In this document: positions 38,886 to 52,886 of the stretch, in pieces
How the letters are laid out: each line of letters starts with the position of its first letter
Position numbering within the stretch: the first letter of the stretch is position 1
Source: Prosopocoilus inquinatus
Taxonomy: Eukaryota > Arthropoda > Insecta > Coleoptera > Lucanidae
Length of the DNA stretch: 64,000 bases
Direction: 5' to 3'
NCBI GenBank assembly: GCA_036172665.1
Contig: CM069873.1
Span: forward strand, 45,788,001 to 45,852,000
Position numbers and translations under genes: made by a program
The notes under the pieces: model-generated
Told to the model about the DNA's origin: nothing
Databases searched by the model: none
The model's input: only the letters and a program-made list of their open reading frames with translations

Positions 38886-41800
38886 TGTATCTAATCGATC
38901 CTTACTTAGCTACTATGTTATTTCACGTTTCGATGGACTCCAATAACTCTGATGTGAGATACAAAGTTTTCGGACGCAGCAGAAGCTGGAAATAGTTTTG
39001 AACGAAACAACACGTATCAGCGTTGTTCCTGTGATGTATCTAATCGATCCTTACTTAGCTACTATGTTATTTGACGTTTCGATGGACTCCAATAACTCTG
39101 ATGTGAGATACAAAGTTTTCGAACGCAGCAGAAGCTGGAGATAGTTTCAAACGAAACAACACGCATTAGCGTTGTTCCTGTGATGTATCTAATCGATCCT
39201 TACTCATCTATCATGTTATTTGGCGTTTCGATGGACTCCAGTAACTCTGATGTGAGATACAAAGTTTTCGGACGCAGCAGAATCTGGAAATAGTTTTGAA
39301 CGAAACAACACGTATTAGCGTTGTTCCTGTGATGTATCTAATCGATCCTTAGTTAGCTACTATGTTATTTGACGTTTCGATGGACTCCAATAACTCTAAT
39401 GTGAGATACGAAATTTTCGGACGCAGCAGAAGCTGGAAATAGTTTTAAACGAAACAACACGTATTAGCGTTGTTCCTGTGATGTATCTAATCGATCCTTA
39501 CTCATCTATCATGTTATTTGGCGTTTCGATGGACTCCAGTAACTCTGACGTGAGATACAAAGTTTTCGGACGCAGCAGAAGCTGGAAATAGTTTTAAACG
39601 AAACAACACGCATTAGCGTTGTTCCTGTGATGTATCTAATCGATCCTTACTCATCTATCATGTTATTTGACGTTTCGATGGACTCTAGTAACTCTGATGT
39701 GAGATACGAAGTTTTTGGACGCAGCAGGAGCTGGAAATAGTTTTAAACGAAACAACACGTATTAGCGTTGTTCCTGTGATGTATCTAATCGATCCTTACT
39801 TAGCTACAATGTTATTTGACGTTTCGATGGACTCCAGTAACTCTAATGTGAGATACGAAATTTTCGGACGCAGCAGAAGCTGGAAATAGTTTTAAACGAA
39901 ACAGCACGTATTAGCGTTGTTCCTGTGATGTATCTAATCGATCCTTACTCATCTATCATGTTATTTGACGTTTGGATGGACTCCAGTAACTCTGAGGTGA
40001 GATACAAAGTTTTCGAACGCAGCAGAAGCTGGAGATAGTTTCAAACGAAACAACACGCATTAGCGTTGTTCCTGTGATGTATCTAATCGATCCTTACTCA
40101 TCTATCATGTTATTTGGCGTTTCGATGGACTCCAGTAACTCTGATGTGAGATACAAAGTTTTCGGACGCAGCAGAAGCTGGAAATAGTTTTGAACGAAAC
40201 AACACCTATTAGCGTTGTTCCTGTGATGTATCTAATCGATCCTTAGTTAGCTACTATGTTATTTGACGTTTCGATGGACTCCAATAACTCTAATGTGAGA
40301 TACGAAATTTTCGGACGCAGCAGAAGCTGGAAATAGTTTTAAACGAAACAACACGTATTAGCGTTGTTCCTGTGATGTATCTAATCGATCCTTACACATC
40401 TATCATGTTATTTGACGTTTCGATGGACTCCAGTAACTCTGATGTGAGATACAAAGTTCTCGGTCGCAGCAGAAGCTGGAAATAATTTTGAACGAAACAA
40501 CACGTATTAGCGTTGTTCCTGTGATGTATCTAATCGATCCTTACTTATCTACTATGTTATTTGACGTTTCGATGGACTCTAGTAACTCTGATGTGAGATA
40601 CGAAGTTTTTGGACGCAGCAGAAGCTGGAAATAGTTTTAAACGAAACAACACGCATTAGCGTTGTTCCTGTGATGTATCTAATCGATCCTTACTCATCTA
40701 TCATGTTATTTGACGTTTGGATGGACTCTAGTAACTCTGATGTGAGATACGAAGTTTTTTTACGCAGCAGGAGCTGGAAATAGTTTTAAACGAAACAGCA
40801 CGCATTAGCGTTGTTCCTGTGATGTATCTAATCGATCCTTACTTAGCTACTATGTTATTTCACGTTTCGATGGACTCCAGTAACTCTAATGTGAGATACG
40901 AAATTTTCGGACGCAGCAGAAGCTGGAAATAGTTTTAAACGAAACAACACGCATTAGCGTTGTTCCTGTGATGTATCTAATCGATCCTTACTCATCTATC
41001 ATGTTATTTGGCGTTTCGATGGGCTCCAGTAACTTTGATGTGAGATACGAAGTTCTCGGACGCAGCTGAAGCTGGAAATAGTTTTAAATGAAACAACACG
41101 TACTAGCGTTGTTCCTGTGATGTATCTAATCGATCCTTACTCATCTATCTTGTTATTTGACGTTTGGATGGACTCCAGTAACTCTGATGTGAGATACGAA
41201 GTTTTTGGACGCAGCAGGAGCTGGAAATAGTTTTAAACGAAACAACACGTATTAGCGTTGTTCCTGTGATGTATCTAATCGATCCTTACTTAGCTACAAT
41301 GTTATTTGACGTTTCGATGGACTCCAGTAACTCTAATGTGAGATACGAAATTTTCGGACGCAGCAGAAGCTGGAAATAGTTTTAAACGAAACAACACGTA
41401 TTAGCGTTGTTCCTGTGATGTATCTAATCGATCCTTACTCATCTATCATGTTATTTGACGTTTGGATGGACTCCAGTAACTCTGATGTGAAATACAAAGT
41501 TTTCGAACGCAGCAGAAGCTGGAGATAGTTTCAAACGAAACAACACGCATTAGCGTTGTTCCTGTGATGTATCTAATCGATCCTTACTCATCTATCATGT
41601 TATTTGGCGTTTCGATGGACTCCAGTAACTCTGATGTGAAATACAAAGTTCTCGGTCGCAGCAGAAGCTGAAAATAATTTTGAACGAAACAACACGTATT
41701 AGCGTTGTTCCTGTGATGTATCTAATCGATCCTTACTTATCTACTATGTTATTTGACGTTTCGATGGACTCCAATAACTCTAATGTGAGATACGAAATTT

Positions 41801-42461
41801 TCGGACGCAGCAGAAGCTGGAAATAGTTTTAAACGAAACAACACGTATTAGCGTTGTTCCTGTGATGTATCTAATCGATCCTTACACATCTATCATGTTA
41901 TTTGACGTTTCGATGGACTCTAGTAACTCTAATGTGAGATACGAAATTTTCGGACGCAGCAGAAGCTGGAAATAGTTTTAAACGAAACAACACGCATTAG
42001 CGTTGTTCCTGTGATGTATCTAATCGATCCTTACTCATCTATCATGTTATTTGACGTTTGGATGGACTCCAGTAACTCTGATGTGAGATACAAAGTTCTC
42101 GGTCGCAGCAGAAGCTGGAAATAATTTTGAACGAAACAACACGTATTAGCGTTGTTCCTGTGATGTATCTAATCGATCCTTACTTATCTACTATGTTATT
42201 GGACGTTTCGATGGACTCTAGTAACTCTGATGTGAGATACGAAGTTTTTGGACGCAGCAGAAGCTGGAAATAGTTTTAAACAAAGCAACACGCATTAGCG
42301 TTGTTCCTGTGATGTATCTAATCGATCCTTGCTCATCTATCATGTTATTTGACGTTTGGATGGACTCTAGTAACTCTGATGTGAGATACGAAGTTTTTGG
42401 ACGCAGCAGGAGCTGGAAATAGTTTTAAACGAAACAGCACGCATTAGCGTTGTTCCTGTGA
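37843..42461 (+). repeat. 31-monomer higher-order unit, copy 1 (4,619 bp)
   Basis: Order A-B'-J-E-F-G-I-A-B''-J'-D-N-O-P-C''-J''-D-E/F-G-I''-A/P-Q-R-P-K-L-M-E-F-G'-I, exactly 31 x 149 bases. Its private marks against copy 2 are CTGAGGTGAG in the C'' at 39929, CACCTATTAG at 40078+, TTTTTTTACG at 40674+ and AAACAAAGC at the end of the G' at 42164. Confidence 0.82.
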
Positions 42462-45400
42462 TGTATCTAATCGATCCTTACTTAGCTACTATGTTATTTC
42501 ACGTTTCGATGGACTCCAATAACTCTGATGTGAGATACAAAGTTTTCGGACGCAGCAGAAGCTGGAAATAGTTTTGAACGAAACAACACGTATCAGCGTT
42601 GTTCCTGTGATGTATCTAATCGATCCTTACTTAGCTACTATGTTATTTGACGTTTCGATGGACTCCAATAACTCTGATGTGAGATACAAAGTTTTCGGAC
42701 GCAGCAGAAGCTGGAAATAGTTTTAAACGAAACAACACGCATTAGCGTTGTTCCTGTGATGTATCTAATCGATCCTTACTCATCTATCATGTTATTTGGC
42801 GTTTCGATGGACTCCAGTAACTCTGATGTGAGATACAAAGTTTTCGAACGCAGCAGAAGCTGGAGATAGTTTCAAACGAAACAACACGCATTAGCGTTGT
42901 TCCTGTGATGTATCTAATCGATCCTTACACATCTATCATGTTATTTGACGTTTCGATGGACTCTAGTAACTCTAATGTGAGATACGAAATTTTCGGACGC
43001 AGCAGAAGCTGGAAATAGTTTTAAACGAAACAACACGCATTAGCGTTGTTCCTGTGATGTATCTAATCGATCCTTACTCATCTATCATGTTATTTGACGT
43101 TTGGATGGACTCCAGTAACTCTGATGTGAGATACAAAGTTCTCGGTCGCAGCAGAAGCTGGAAATAATTTTGAACGAAACAACACGTATTAGCGTTGTTC
43201 CTGTGATGTATCTAATCGATCCTTACTTATCTACTATGTTATTTGACGTTTCGATGGACTCTAGTAACTCTGATGTGAGATACGAAGTTTTTGGACGCAG
43301 CAGAAGCTGGAAATAGTTTTAAACGAAACAACACGCATTAGCGTTGTTCCTGTGATGTATCTAATCGATCCTTGCTCATCTATCATGTTATTTGACGTTT
43401 GGATGGACTCTAGTAACTCTGATGTGAGATACGAAGTTTTTGGACGCAGCAGGAGCTGGAAATAGTTTTAAACGAAACAGCACGCATTAGCGTTGTTCCT
43501 GTGATGTATCTAATCGATCCTTACTTAGCTACTATGTTATTTCACGTTTCGATGGACTCCAATAACTCTGATGTGAGATACAAAGTTTTCGGACGCAGCA
43601 GAAGCTGGAAATAGTTTTGAACGAAACAACACGTATCAGCGTTGTTCCTGTGATGTATCTAATCGATCCTTACTTAGCTACTATGTTATTTGACGTTTCG
43701 ATGGACTCCAATAACTCTGATGTGAGATACAAAGTTTTCGAACGCAGCAGAAGCTGGAGATAGTTTCAAACGAAACAACACGCATTAGCGTTGTTCCTGT
43801 GATGTATCTAATCGATCCTTACTCATCTATCATGTTATTTGGCGTTTCGATGGACTCCAGTAACTCTGATGTGAGATACAAAGTTTTCGGACGCAGCAGA
43901 ATCTGGAAATAGTTTTGAACGAAACAACACGTATTAGCGTTGTTCCTGTGATGTATCTAATCGATCCTTAGTTAGCTACTATGTTATTTGACGTTTCGAT
44001 GGACTCCAATAACTCTAATGTGAGATACGAAATTTTCGGACGCAGCAGAAGCTGGAAATAGTTTTAAACGAAACAACACGTATTAGCGTTGTTCCTGTGA
44101 TGTATCTAATCGATCCTTACTCATCTATCATGTTATTTGGCGTTTCGATGGACTCCAGTAACTCTGACGTGAGATACAAAGTTTTCGGACGCAGCAGAAG
44201 CTGGAAATAGTTTTAAACGAAACAACACGCATTAGCGTTGTTCCTGTGATGTATCTAATCGATCCTTACTCATCTATCATGTTATTTGACGTTTCGATGG
44301 ACTCTAGTAACTCTGATGTGAGATACGAAGTTTTTGGACGCAGCAGGAGCTGGAAATAGTTTTAAACGAAACAACACGTATTAGCGTTGTTCCTGTGATG
44401 TATCTAATCGATCCTTACTTAGCTACAATGTTATTTGACGTTTCGATGGACTCCAGTAACTCTAATGTGAGATACGAAATTTTCGGACGCAGCAGAAGCT
44501 GGAAATAGTTTTAAACGAAACAGCACGTATTAGCGTTGTTCCTGTGATGTATCTAATCGATCCTTACTCATCTATCATGTTATTTGACGTTTGGATGGAC
44601 TCCAGTAACTCTGATGTGAGATACAAAGTTTTCGAACGCAGCAGAAGCTGGAGATAGTTTCAAACGAAACACGCATTAGCGTTGTTCCTGTGATGTATCT
44701 AATCGATCCTTACTCATCTATCATGTTATTTGGCGTTTCGATGGACTCCAGTAACTCTGATGTGAGATACAAAGTTTTCGGACGCAGCAGAAGCTGGAAA
44801 TAGTTTTGAACGAAACAACACGTATTAGCGTTGTTCCTGTGATGTATCTAATCGATCCTTAGTTAGCTACTATGTTATTTGACGTTTCGATGGACTCCAA
44901 TAACTCTAATGTGAGATACGAAATTTTCGGACGCAGCAGAAGCTGGAAATAGTTTTAAACGAAACAACACGTATTAGCGTTGTTCCTGTGATGTATCTAA
45001 TCGATCCTTACACATCTATCATGTTATTTGACGTTTCGATGGACTCCAGTAACTCTGATGTGAGATACAAAGTTCTCGGTCGCAGCAGAAGCTGGAAATA
45101 ATTTTGAACGAAACAACACGTATTAGCGTTGTTCCTGTGATGTATCTAATCGATCCTTACTTATCTACTATGTTATTTGACGTTTCGATGGACTCTAGTA
45201 ACTCTGATGTGAGATACGAAGTTTTTGGACGCAGCAGAAGCTGGAAATAGTTTTAAACGAAACAACACGCATTAGCGTTGTTCCTGTGATGTATCTAATC
45301 GATCCTTACTCATCTATCATGTTATTTGACGTTTGGATGGACTCTAGTAACTCTGATGTGAGATACGAAGTTTTTGGACGCAGCAGGAGCTGGAAATAGT

Positions 45401-46996
45401 TTTAAACGAAACAGCACGCATTAGCGTTGTTCCTGTGATGTATCTAATCGATCCTTACTTAGCTACTATGTTATTTCACTTTTCGATGGACTCCAGTAAC
45501 TCTAATGTGAGATACGAAATTTTCGGACGCAGCAGAAGCTGGAAATAGTTTTAAACGAAACAACACGCATTAGCGTTGTTCCTGTGATGTATCTAATCGA
45601 TCCTTACTCATCTATCATGTTATTTGGCGTTTCGATGGGCTCCAGTAACTTTGATGTGAGATACGAAGTTCTCGGACGCAGCTGAAGCTGGAAATAGTTT
45701 TAAATGAAACAACACGTACTAGCGTTGTTCCTGTGATGTATCTAATCGATCCTTACTCATCTATCTTGTTATTTGACGTTTGGATGGACTCCAGTAACTC
45801 TGATGTGAGATACGAAGTTTTTGGACGCAGCAGGAGCTGGAAATAGTTTTAAACGAAACAACACGTATTAGCGTTGTTCCTGTGATGTATCTAATCGATC
45901 CTTACTTAGCTACAATGTTATTTGACGTTTCGATGGACTCCAGTAACTCTAATGTGAGATACGAAATTTTCGGACGCAGCAGAAGCTGGAAATAGTTTTA
46001 AACGAAACAACACGTTTTAGCGTTGTTCCTGTGATGTATCTAATCGATCCTTACTCATCTATCATGTTATTTGACGTTTGGATGGACTCCAGTAACTCTG
46101 ATGTGAAATACAAAGTTTTCGAACGCAGCAGAAGCTGGAGATAGTTTCAAACGAAACAACACGCATTAGCGTTGTTCCTGTGATGTATCTAATCGATCCT
46201 TACTCATCTATCATGTTATTTGGCGTTTCGATGGACTCCAGTAACTCTGATGTGAAATACAAAGTTCTCGGTCGCAGCAGAAGCTGAAAATAATTTTGAA
46301 CGAAACAACACGTATTAGCGTTGTTCCTGTGATGTATCTAATCGATCCTTACTTATCTACTATGTTATTTGACGTTTCGATGGACTCCAATAACTCTAAT
46401 GTGAGATACGAAATTTTCGGACGCAGCAGAAGCTGGAAATAGTTTTAAACGAAACAACACGTATTAGCGTTGTTCCTGTGATGTATCTAATCGATCCTTA
46501 CACATCTATCATGTTATTTGACGTTTCGATGGACTCTAGTAACTCTAATGTGAGATACGAAATTTTCGGACGCAGCAGAAGCTGGAAATAGTTTTAAACG
46601 AAACAACACGCATTAGCGTTGTTCCTGTGATGTATCTAATCGATCCTTACTCATCTATCATGTTATTTGACGTTTGGATGGACTCCAGTAACTCTGATGT
46701 GAGATACAAAGTTCTCGGTCGCAGCAGAAGCTGGAAATAATTTTGAACGAAACAACACGTATTAGCGTTGTTCCTGTGATGTATCTAATCGATCCTTACT
46801 TATCTACTATGTTATTGGACGTTTCGATGGACTCTAGTAACTCTGATGTGAGATACGAAGTTTTTGGACGCAGCAGAAGCTGGAAATAGTTTTAAACGAA
46901 GCAACACGCATTAGCGTTGTTCCTGTGATGTATCTAATCGATCCTTGCTCATCTATCATGTTATTTGACGTTTGGATGGACTCTAGTAACTCTAAT
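42462..46996 (+). repeat. 31-monomer higher-order unit, copy 2
   Basis: Repeats the order of 37843-42461 at offset 4,619, falling to 4,616 after a 3-bp deletion in the C'' at 44548. The final monomer departs: H'' at 46929 where copy 1 has I, with the first difference near 46997. The second copy lacks the CTGAGGTGAG and TTTTTTTACG changes, so those arose in, or spread only among, the 11.3-kb duplicates. Confidence 0.8.
44548..44693 (+). repeat. 146-bp C'' monomer (3-bp deletion)
   Basis: GAAACACGCATT in place of GAAACAACACGCATT removes three bases in the AACAAC word near monomer position 121-126. It looks independent of the similar deletions at 55431 and 58509, which lie in another monomer type. 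Confidence 0.85.
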
Positions 46997-48269
46997 GTGA
47001 GATACGAAATTTTCGGACGCAGCAGAAGCTGGAAATAGTTTTAAACGAAACAACACGCATTAGCGTTGTTCCTGTGATGTATCTAATCGATCCTTACTCA
47101 TCTATCATGTTATTTGACGTTTGGATGGACTCCAGTAACTCTGATGTGAGATACAAAGTTCTCGGTCGCAGCAGAAGCTGGAAATAATTTTGAACGAAAC
47201 AACACGTATTAGCGTTGTTCCTGTGATGTATCTAATCGATCCTTACTTATCTACTATGTTATTGGACGTTTCGATGGACTCTAGTAACTCTGATGTGAGA
47301 TACGAAGTTTTTGGACGCAGCAGAAGCTGGAAATAGTTTTAAACGAAACAACACGCATTAGCGTTGTTCCTGTGATGTATCTAATCGATCCTTGCTCATC
47401 TATCATGTTATTTGACGTTTGGATGGACTCTAGTAACTCTGATGTGAGATACGAAGTTTTTGGACGCAGCAGGAGCTGGAAATAGTTTTAAACGAAACAG
47501 CACGCATTAGCGTTGTTCCTGTGATGTATCTAATCGATCCTTACTTATCTACTATGTTATTTGACGTTTCGATGGACTCTAGTAACTCTGATGTGAGATA
47601 CGAAGTTTTTGGACGCAGCAGAAGCTGGAAATAGTTTTAAACGAAACAACACGCATTAGCGTTGTTCCTGTGATGTATCTAATCGATCCTTGCTCATCTA
47701 TCATGTTATTTGACGTTTGGATGGACTCTAGTAACTCTAATGTGAGATACGAAATTTTCGGACGCAGCAGAAGCTGGAAATAGTTTTAAACGAAACAACA
47801 CGCATTAGCGTTGTTCCTGTGATGTATCTAATCGATCCTTACTCATCTATCATGTTATTTGACGTTTGGATGGACTCCAGTAACTCTGATGTGAGATACA
47901 AAGTTCTCGGTCGCAGCAGAAGCTGGAAATAATTTTGAACGAAACAACACGTATTAGCGTTGTTCCTGTGATGTATCTAATCGATCCTTACTTATCTACT
48001 ATGTTATTTGACGTTTCGATGGACTCTAGTAACTCTGATGTGAGATACGAAGTTTTTGGACGCAGCAGAAGCTGGAAATAGTTTTAAACGAAACAACACG
48101 CATTAGCGTTGTTCCTGTGATGTATCTAATCGATCCTTGCTCATCTATCATGTTATTTGACGTTTGGATGGACTCTAGTAACTCTGATGTGAGATACGAA
48201 GTTTTTGGACGCAGCAGGAGCTGGAAATAGTTTTAAACGAAACAGCACGCATTAGCGTTGTTCCTGTGA
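45439..48269 (+). repeat. 19-monomer higher-order unit, copy 1 (2,831 bp)
   Basis: Order A/P-Q-R-P-K-L-M-E-F-G'-H''-F-G'-I-G-H''-F-G-I. Private differences from copy 2 are CACTTTTCG in the first monomer, CACGTTTTAG at the end of P (45886) and GAAGCAACACG in the G' at 46780. It overlaps the end of the 31-monomer copy 2. Confidence 0.83.
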
Positions 48270-51098
48270 TGTATCTAATCGATCCTTACTTAGCTACTAT
48301 GTTATTTCACGTTTCGATGGACTCCAGTAACTCTAATGTGAGATACGAAATTTTCGGACGCAGCAGAAGCTGGAAATAGTTTTAAACGAAACAACACGCA
48401 TTAGCGTTGTTCCTGTGATGTATCTAATCGATCCTTACTCATCTATCATGTTATTTGGCGTTTCGATGGGCTCCAGTAACTTTGATGTGAGATACGAAGT
48501 TCTCGGACGCAGCTGAAGCTGGAAATAGTTTTAAATGAAACAACACGTACTAGCGTTGTTCCTGTGATGTATCTAATCGATCCTTACTCATCTATCTTGT
48601 TATTTGACGTTTGGATGGACTCCAGTAACTCTGATGTGAGATACGAAGTTTTTGGACGCAGCAGGAGCTGGAAATAGTTTTAAACGAAACAACACGTATT
48701 AGCGTTGTTCCTGTGATGTATCTAATCGATCCTTACTTAGCTACAATGTTATTTGACGTTTCGATGGACTCCAGTAACTCTAATGTGAGATACGAAATTT
48801 TCGGACGCAGCAGAAGCTGGAAATAGTTTTAAACGAAACAACACGTATTAGCGTTGTTCCTGTGATGTATCTAATCGATCCTTACTCATCTATCATGTTA
48901 TTTGACGTTTGGATGGACTCCAGTAACTCTGATGTGAAATACAAAGTTTTCGAACGCAGCAGAAGCTGGAGATAGTTTCAAACGAAACAACACGCATTAG
49001 CGTTGTTCCTGTGATGTATCTAATCGATCCTTACTCATCTATCATGTTATTTGGCGTTTCGATGGACTCCAGTAACTCTGATGTGAAATACAAAGTTCTC
49101 GGTCGCAGCAGAAGCTGAAAATAATTTTGAACGAAACAACACGTATTAGCGTTGTTCCTGTGATGTATCTAATCGATCCTTACTTATCTACTATGTTATT
49201 TGACGTTTCGATGGACTCCAATAACTCTAATGTGAGATACGAAATTTTCGGACGCAGCAGAAGCTGGAAATAGTTTTAAACGAAACAACACGTATTAGCG
49301 TTGTTCCTGTGATGTATCTAATCGATCCTTACACATCTATCATGTTATTTGACGTTTCGATGGACTCTAGTAACTCTAATGTGAGATACGAAATTTTCGG
49401 ACGCAGCAGAAGCTGGAAATAGTTTTAAACGAAACAACACGCATTAGCGTTGTTCCTGTGATGTATCTAATCGATCCTTACTCATCTATCATGTTATTTG
49501 ACGTTTGGATGGACTCCAGTAACTCTGATGTGAGATACAGTTCTCGGTCGCAGCAGAAGCTGGAAATAATTTTGAACGAAACAACACGTATTAGCGTTGT
49601 TCCTGTGATGTATCTAATCGATCCTTACTTATCTACTATGTTATTGGACGTTTCGATGGACTCTAGTAACTCTGATGTGAGATACGAAGTTTTTGGACGC
49701 AGCAGAAGCTGGAAATAGTTTTAAACGAAACAACACGCATTAGCGTTGTTCCTGTGATGTATCTAATCGATCCTTGCTCATCTATCATGTTATTTGACGT
49801 TTGGATGGACTCTAGTAACTCTAATGTGAGATACGAAATTTTCGGACGCAGCAGAAGCTGGAAATAGTTTTAAACGAAACAACACGCATTAGCGTTGTTC
49901 CTGTGATGTATCTAATCGATCCTTACTCATCTATCATGTTATTTGACGTTTGGATGGACTCCAGTAACTCTGATGTGAGATACAAAGTTCTCGGTCGCAG
50001 CAGAAGCTGGAAATAATTTTGAACGAAACAACACGTATTAGCGTTGTTCCTGTGATGTATCTAATCGATCCTTACTTATCTACTATGTTATTGGACGTTT
50101 CGATGGACTCTAGTAACTCTGATGTGAGATACGAAGTTTTTGGACGCAGCAGAAGCTGGAAATAGTTTTAAACGAAACAACACGTATTAGCGTTGTTCCT
50201 GTGATGTATCTAATCGATCCTTGCTCATCTATCATGTTATTTGACGTTTGGATGGACTCTAGTAACTCTGATGTGAGATACGAAGTTTTTGGACGCAGCA
50301 GGAGCTGGAAATAGTTTTAAACGAAACAGCACGCATTAGCGTTGTTCCTGTGATGTATCTAATCGATCCTTACTTATCTACTATGTTATTTGACGTTTCG
50401 ATGGACTCTAGTAACTCTGATGTGAGATACGAAGTTTTTGGACGCAGCAGAAGCTGGAAATAGTTTTAAACGAAACAACACGCATTAGCGTTGTTCCTGT
50501 GATGTATCTAATCGATCCTTGCTCATCTATCATGTTATTTGACGTTTGGATGGACTCTAGTAACTCTAATGTGAGATACGAAATTTTCGGACGCAGCAGA
50601 AGCTGGAAATAGTTTTAAACGAAACAACACGCATTAGCGTTGTTCCTGTGATGTATCTAATCGATCCTTACTCATCTATCATGTTATTTGACGTTTGGAT
50701 GGACTCCAGTAACTCTGATGTGAGATACAAAGTTCTCGGTCGCAGCAGAAGCTGGAAATAATTTTGAACGAAACAACACGTATTAGCGTTGTTCCTGTGA
50801 TGTATCTAATCGATCCTTACTTATCTACTATGTTATTTGACGTTTCGATGGACTCTAGTAACTCTGATGTGAGATACGAAGTTTTTGGACGCAGCAGAAG
50901 CTGGAAATAGTTTTAAACGAAACAACACGCATTAGCGTTGTTCCTGTGATGTATCTAATCGATCCTTGCTCATCTATCATGTTATTTGACGTTTGGATGG
51001 ACTCTAGTAACTCTGATGTGAGATACGAAGTTTTTGGACGCAGCAGGAGCTGGAAATAGTTTTAAACGAAACAGCACGCATTAGCGTTGTTCCTGTGA
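48270..51098 (+). repeat. 19-monomer higher-order unit, copy 2 (2,829 bp)
   Basis: Repeats 45439-48269 monomer for monomer, two bases shorter because of a 2-bp deletion in the F at 49462. The G' at 50056 ends GTATTAG where copy 1 has GCATTAG. Roughly five differences in 2.8 kb make this pair more diverged than the 11.3-kb pair. Confidence 0.83.
49462..49608 (+). repeat. 147-bp F monomer (2-bp deletion)
   Basis: GATACAGTTCTCGG in place of GATACAAAGTTCTCGG. A length of 147 is divisible by three, so the same reading frame runs into the next monomer, which explains the 86-codon open frame at 49458-49718. Confidence 0.85.
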
Positions 51099-52886
51099 TG
51101 TATCTAATCGATCCTTACTTAGCTACTATGTTATTTCACGTTTCGATGGACTCCAATAACTCTGATGTGAGATACAAAGTTTTCGGACGCAGCAGAAGCT
51201 GGAAATAGTTTTGAACGAAACAACACGTATCAGCGTTGTTCCTGTGATGTATCTAATCGATCCTTACTTAGCTACTATGTTATTTGACGTTTCGATGGAC
51301 TCCAATAACTCTGATGTGAGATACAAAGTTTTCGGACGCAGCAGAAGCTGGAAATAGTTTTAAACGAAACAACACGCATTAGGGTTGTTCCTGTGATGTA
51401 TCTAATCGATCCTTACTCATCTATCATTTTATTTGACGTTTGGATGGACTCCAGTAACTCTGATGTGAGATACAAAGTTTTCGAACGCAGCAGAAGCTGG
51501 AGATAGTTTCAAACGAAACAACACGCATTAGCGTTGTTCCTGTGATGTATCTAATCGATCCTTACTCATCTATCATGTTATTTGACGTTTGGATGGACTC
51601 CAGTAACTCTGATGTGAGATACAAAGTTCTCGGTCGCAGCAGAAGCTGGAAATAATTTTGAACGAAACAACACGTATTAGCGTTGTTCCTGTGATGTATC
51701 TAATCGATCCTTACTTATCTACTATGTTATTTGACGTTTCGATGGACTCTAGTAACTCTGATGTGAGATACGAAGTTTTTGGACGCAGCAGAAGCTGGAA
51801 ATAGTTTTAAACGAAACAACACGCATTAGCGTTGTTCCTGTGATGTATCTAATCGATCCTTGCTCATCTATCATGTTATTTGACGTTTGGATGGACTCTA
51901 GTAACTCTGATGTGAGATACGAAGTTTTTGGACGCAGCAGGAGCTGGAAATAGTTTTAAACGAAACAGCACGCATTAGCGTTGTTCCTGTGATGTATCTA
52001 ATCGATCCTTACTTAGCTACTATGTTATTTCACGTTTCGATGGACTCCAATAACTCTGATGTGAGATACAAAGTTTTCGGACGCAGCAGAAGCTGGAAAT
52101 AGTTTTGAACGAAACAACACGTATCAGCGTTGTTCCTGTGATGTATCTAATCGATCCTTACTTAGCTACTATGTTATTTGACGTTTCGATGGACTCCAAT
52201 AACTCTGATGTGAGATACAAAGTTTTCGGACGCAGCAGAAGCTGGAAATAGTTTTAAACGAAACAACACGCATTAGGGTTGTTCCTGTGATGTATCTAAT
52301 CGATCCTTACTCATCTATCATTTTATTTGACGTTTGGATGGACTCCAGTAACTCTGATGTGAGATACAAAGTTTTCGAACGCAGCAGAAGCTGGAGATAG
52401 TTTCAAACGAAACAACACGCATTAGCGTTGTTCCTGTGATGTATCTAATCGATCCTTACTCATCTATCATGTTATTTGACGTTTGGATGGACTCCAGTAA
52501 CTCTGATGTGAGATACAAAGTTCTCGGTCGCAGCAGAAGCTGGAAATAATTTTGAACGAAACAACACGTATTAGCGTTGTTCCTGTGATGTATCTAATCG
52601 ATCCTTACTTATCTACTATGTTATTTGACGTTTCGATGGACTCTAGTAACTCTGATGTGAGATACGAAGTTTTTGGACGCAGCAGAAGCTGGAAATAGTT
52701 TTAAACGAAACAACACGCATTAGCGTTGTTCCTGTGATGTATCTAATCGATCCTTGCTCATCTATCATGTTATTTGACGTTTGGATGGACTCTAGTAACT
52801 CTGATGTGAGATACGAAGTTTTTGGACGCAGCAGGAGCTGGAAATAGTTTTAAACGAAACAGCACGCATTAGCGTTGTTCCTGTGA
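51099..52886 (+). repeat. 6-monomer unit, two tandem copies (2 x 894 bp)
   Basis: A-B-C'-F-G-I at 51099-51992 and again at 51993-52886, with no differences noticed. The same six-type run also occurs singly at 1639, 4768, 7747, 22796 and 34268 (I' form at 22796 and 34268; at 4768 the run is interrupted by K-L-M). Confidence 0.83.

Larger units (their letters stand above)
29519..40845 (+). repeat. 11.3-kb segmental duplication, copy 2
   Basis: Second copy, with every private mark listed for copy 1 at plus 11,472: 29649, 30394, 32331, 32927, 33672, 35162, 39929 and 40674. It continues past 40845 into an A/P hybrid, Q, R and P, whereas copy 1 continued into G. C at 40206 (CACCTATTAG) differs from copy 1. 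Confidence 0.85.

Noticed and set aside
49458..49718. 86-codon open frame
   Set aside because: Created by a 2-bp deletion that makes one monomer 147 bp. No promoter, family resemblance or conservation outside the repeat.
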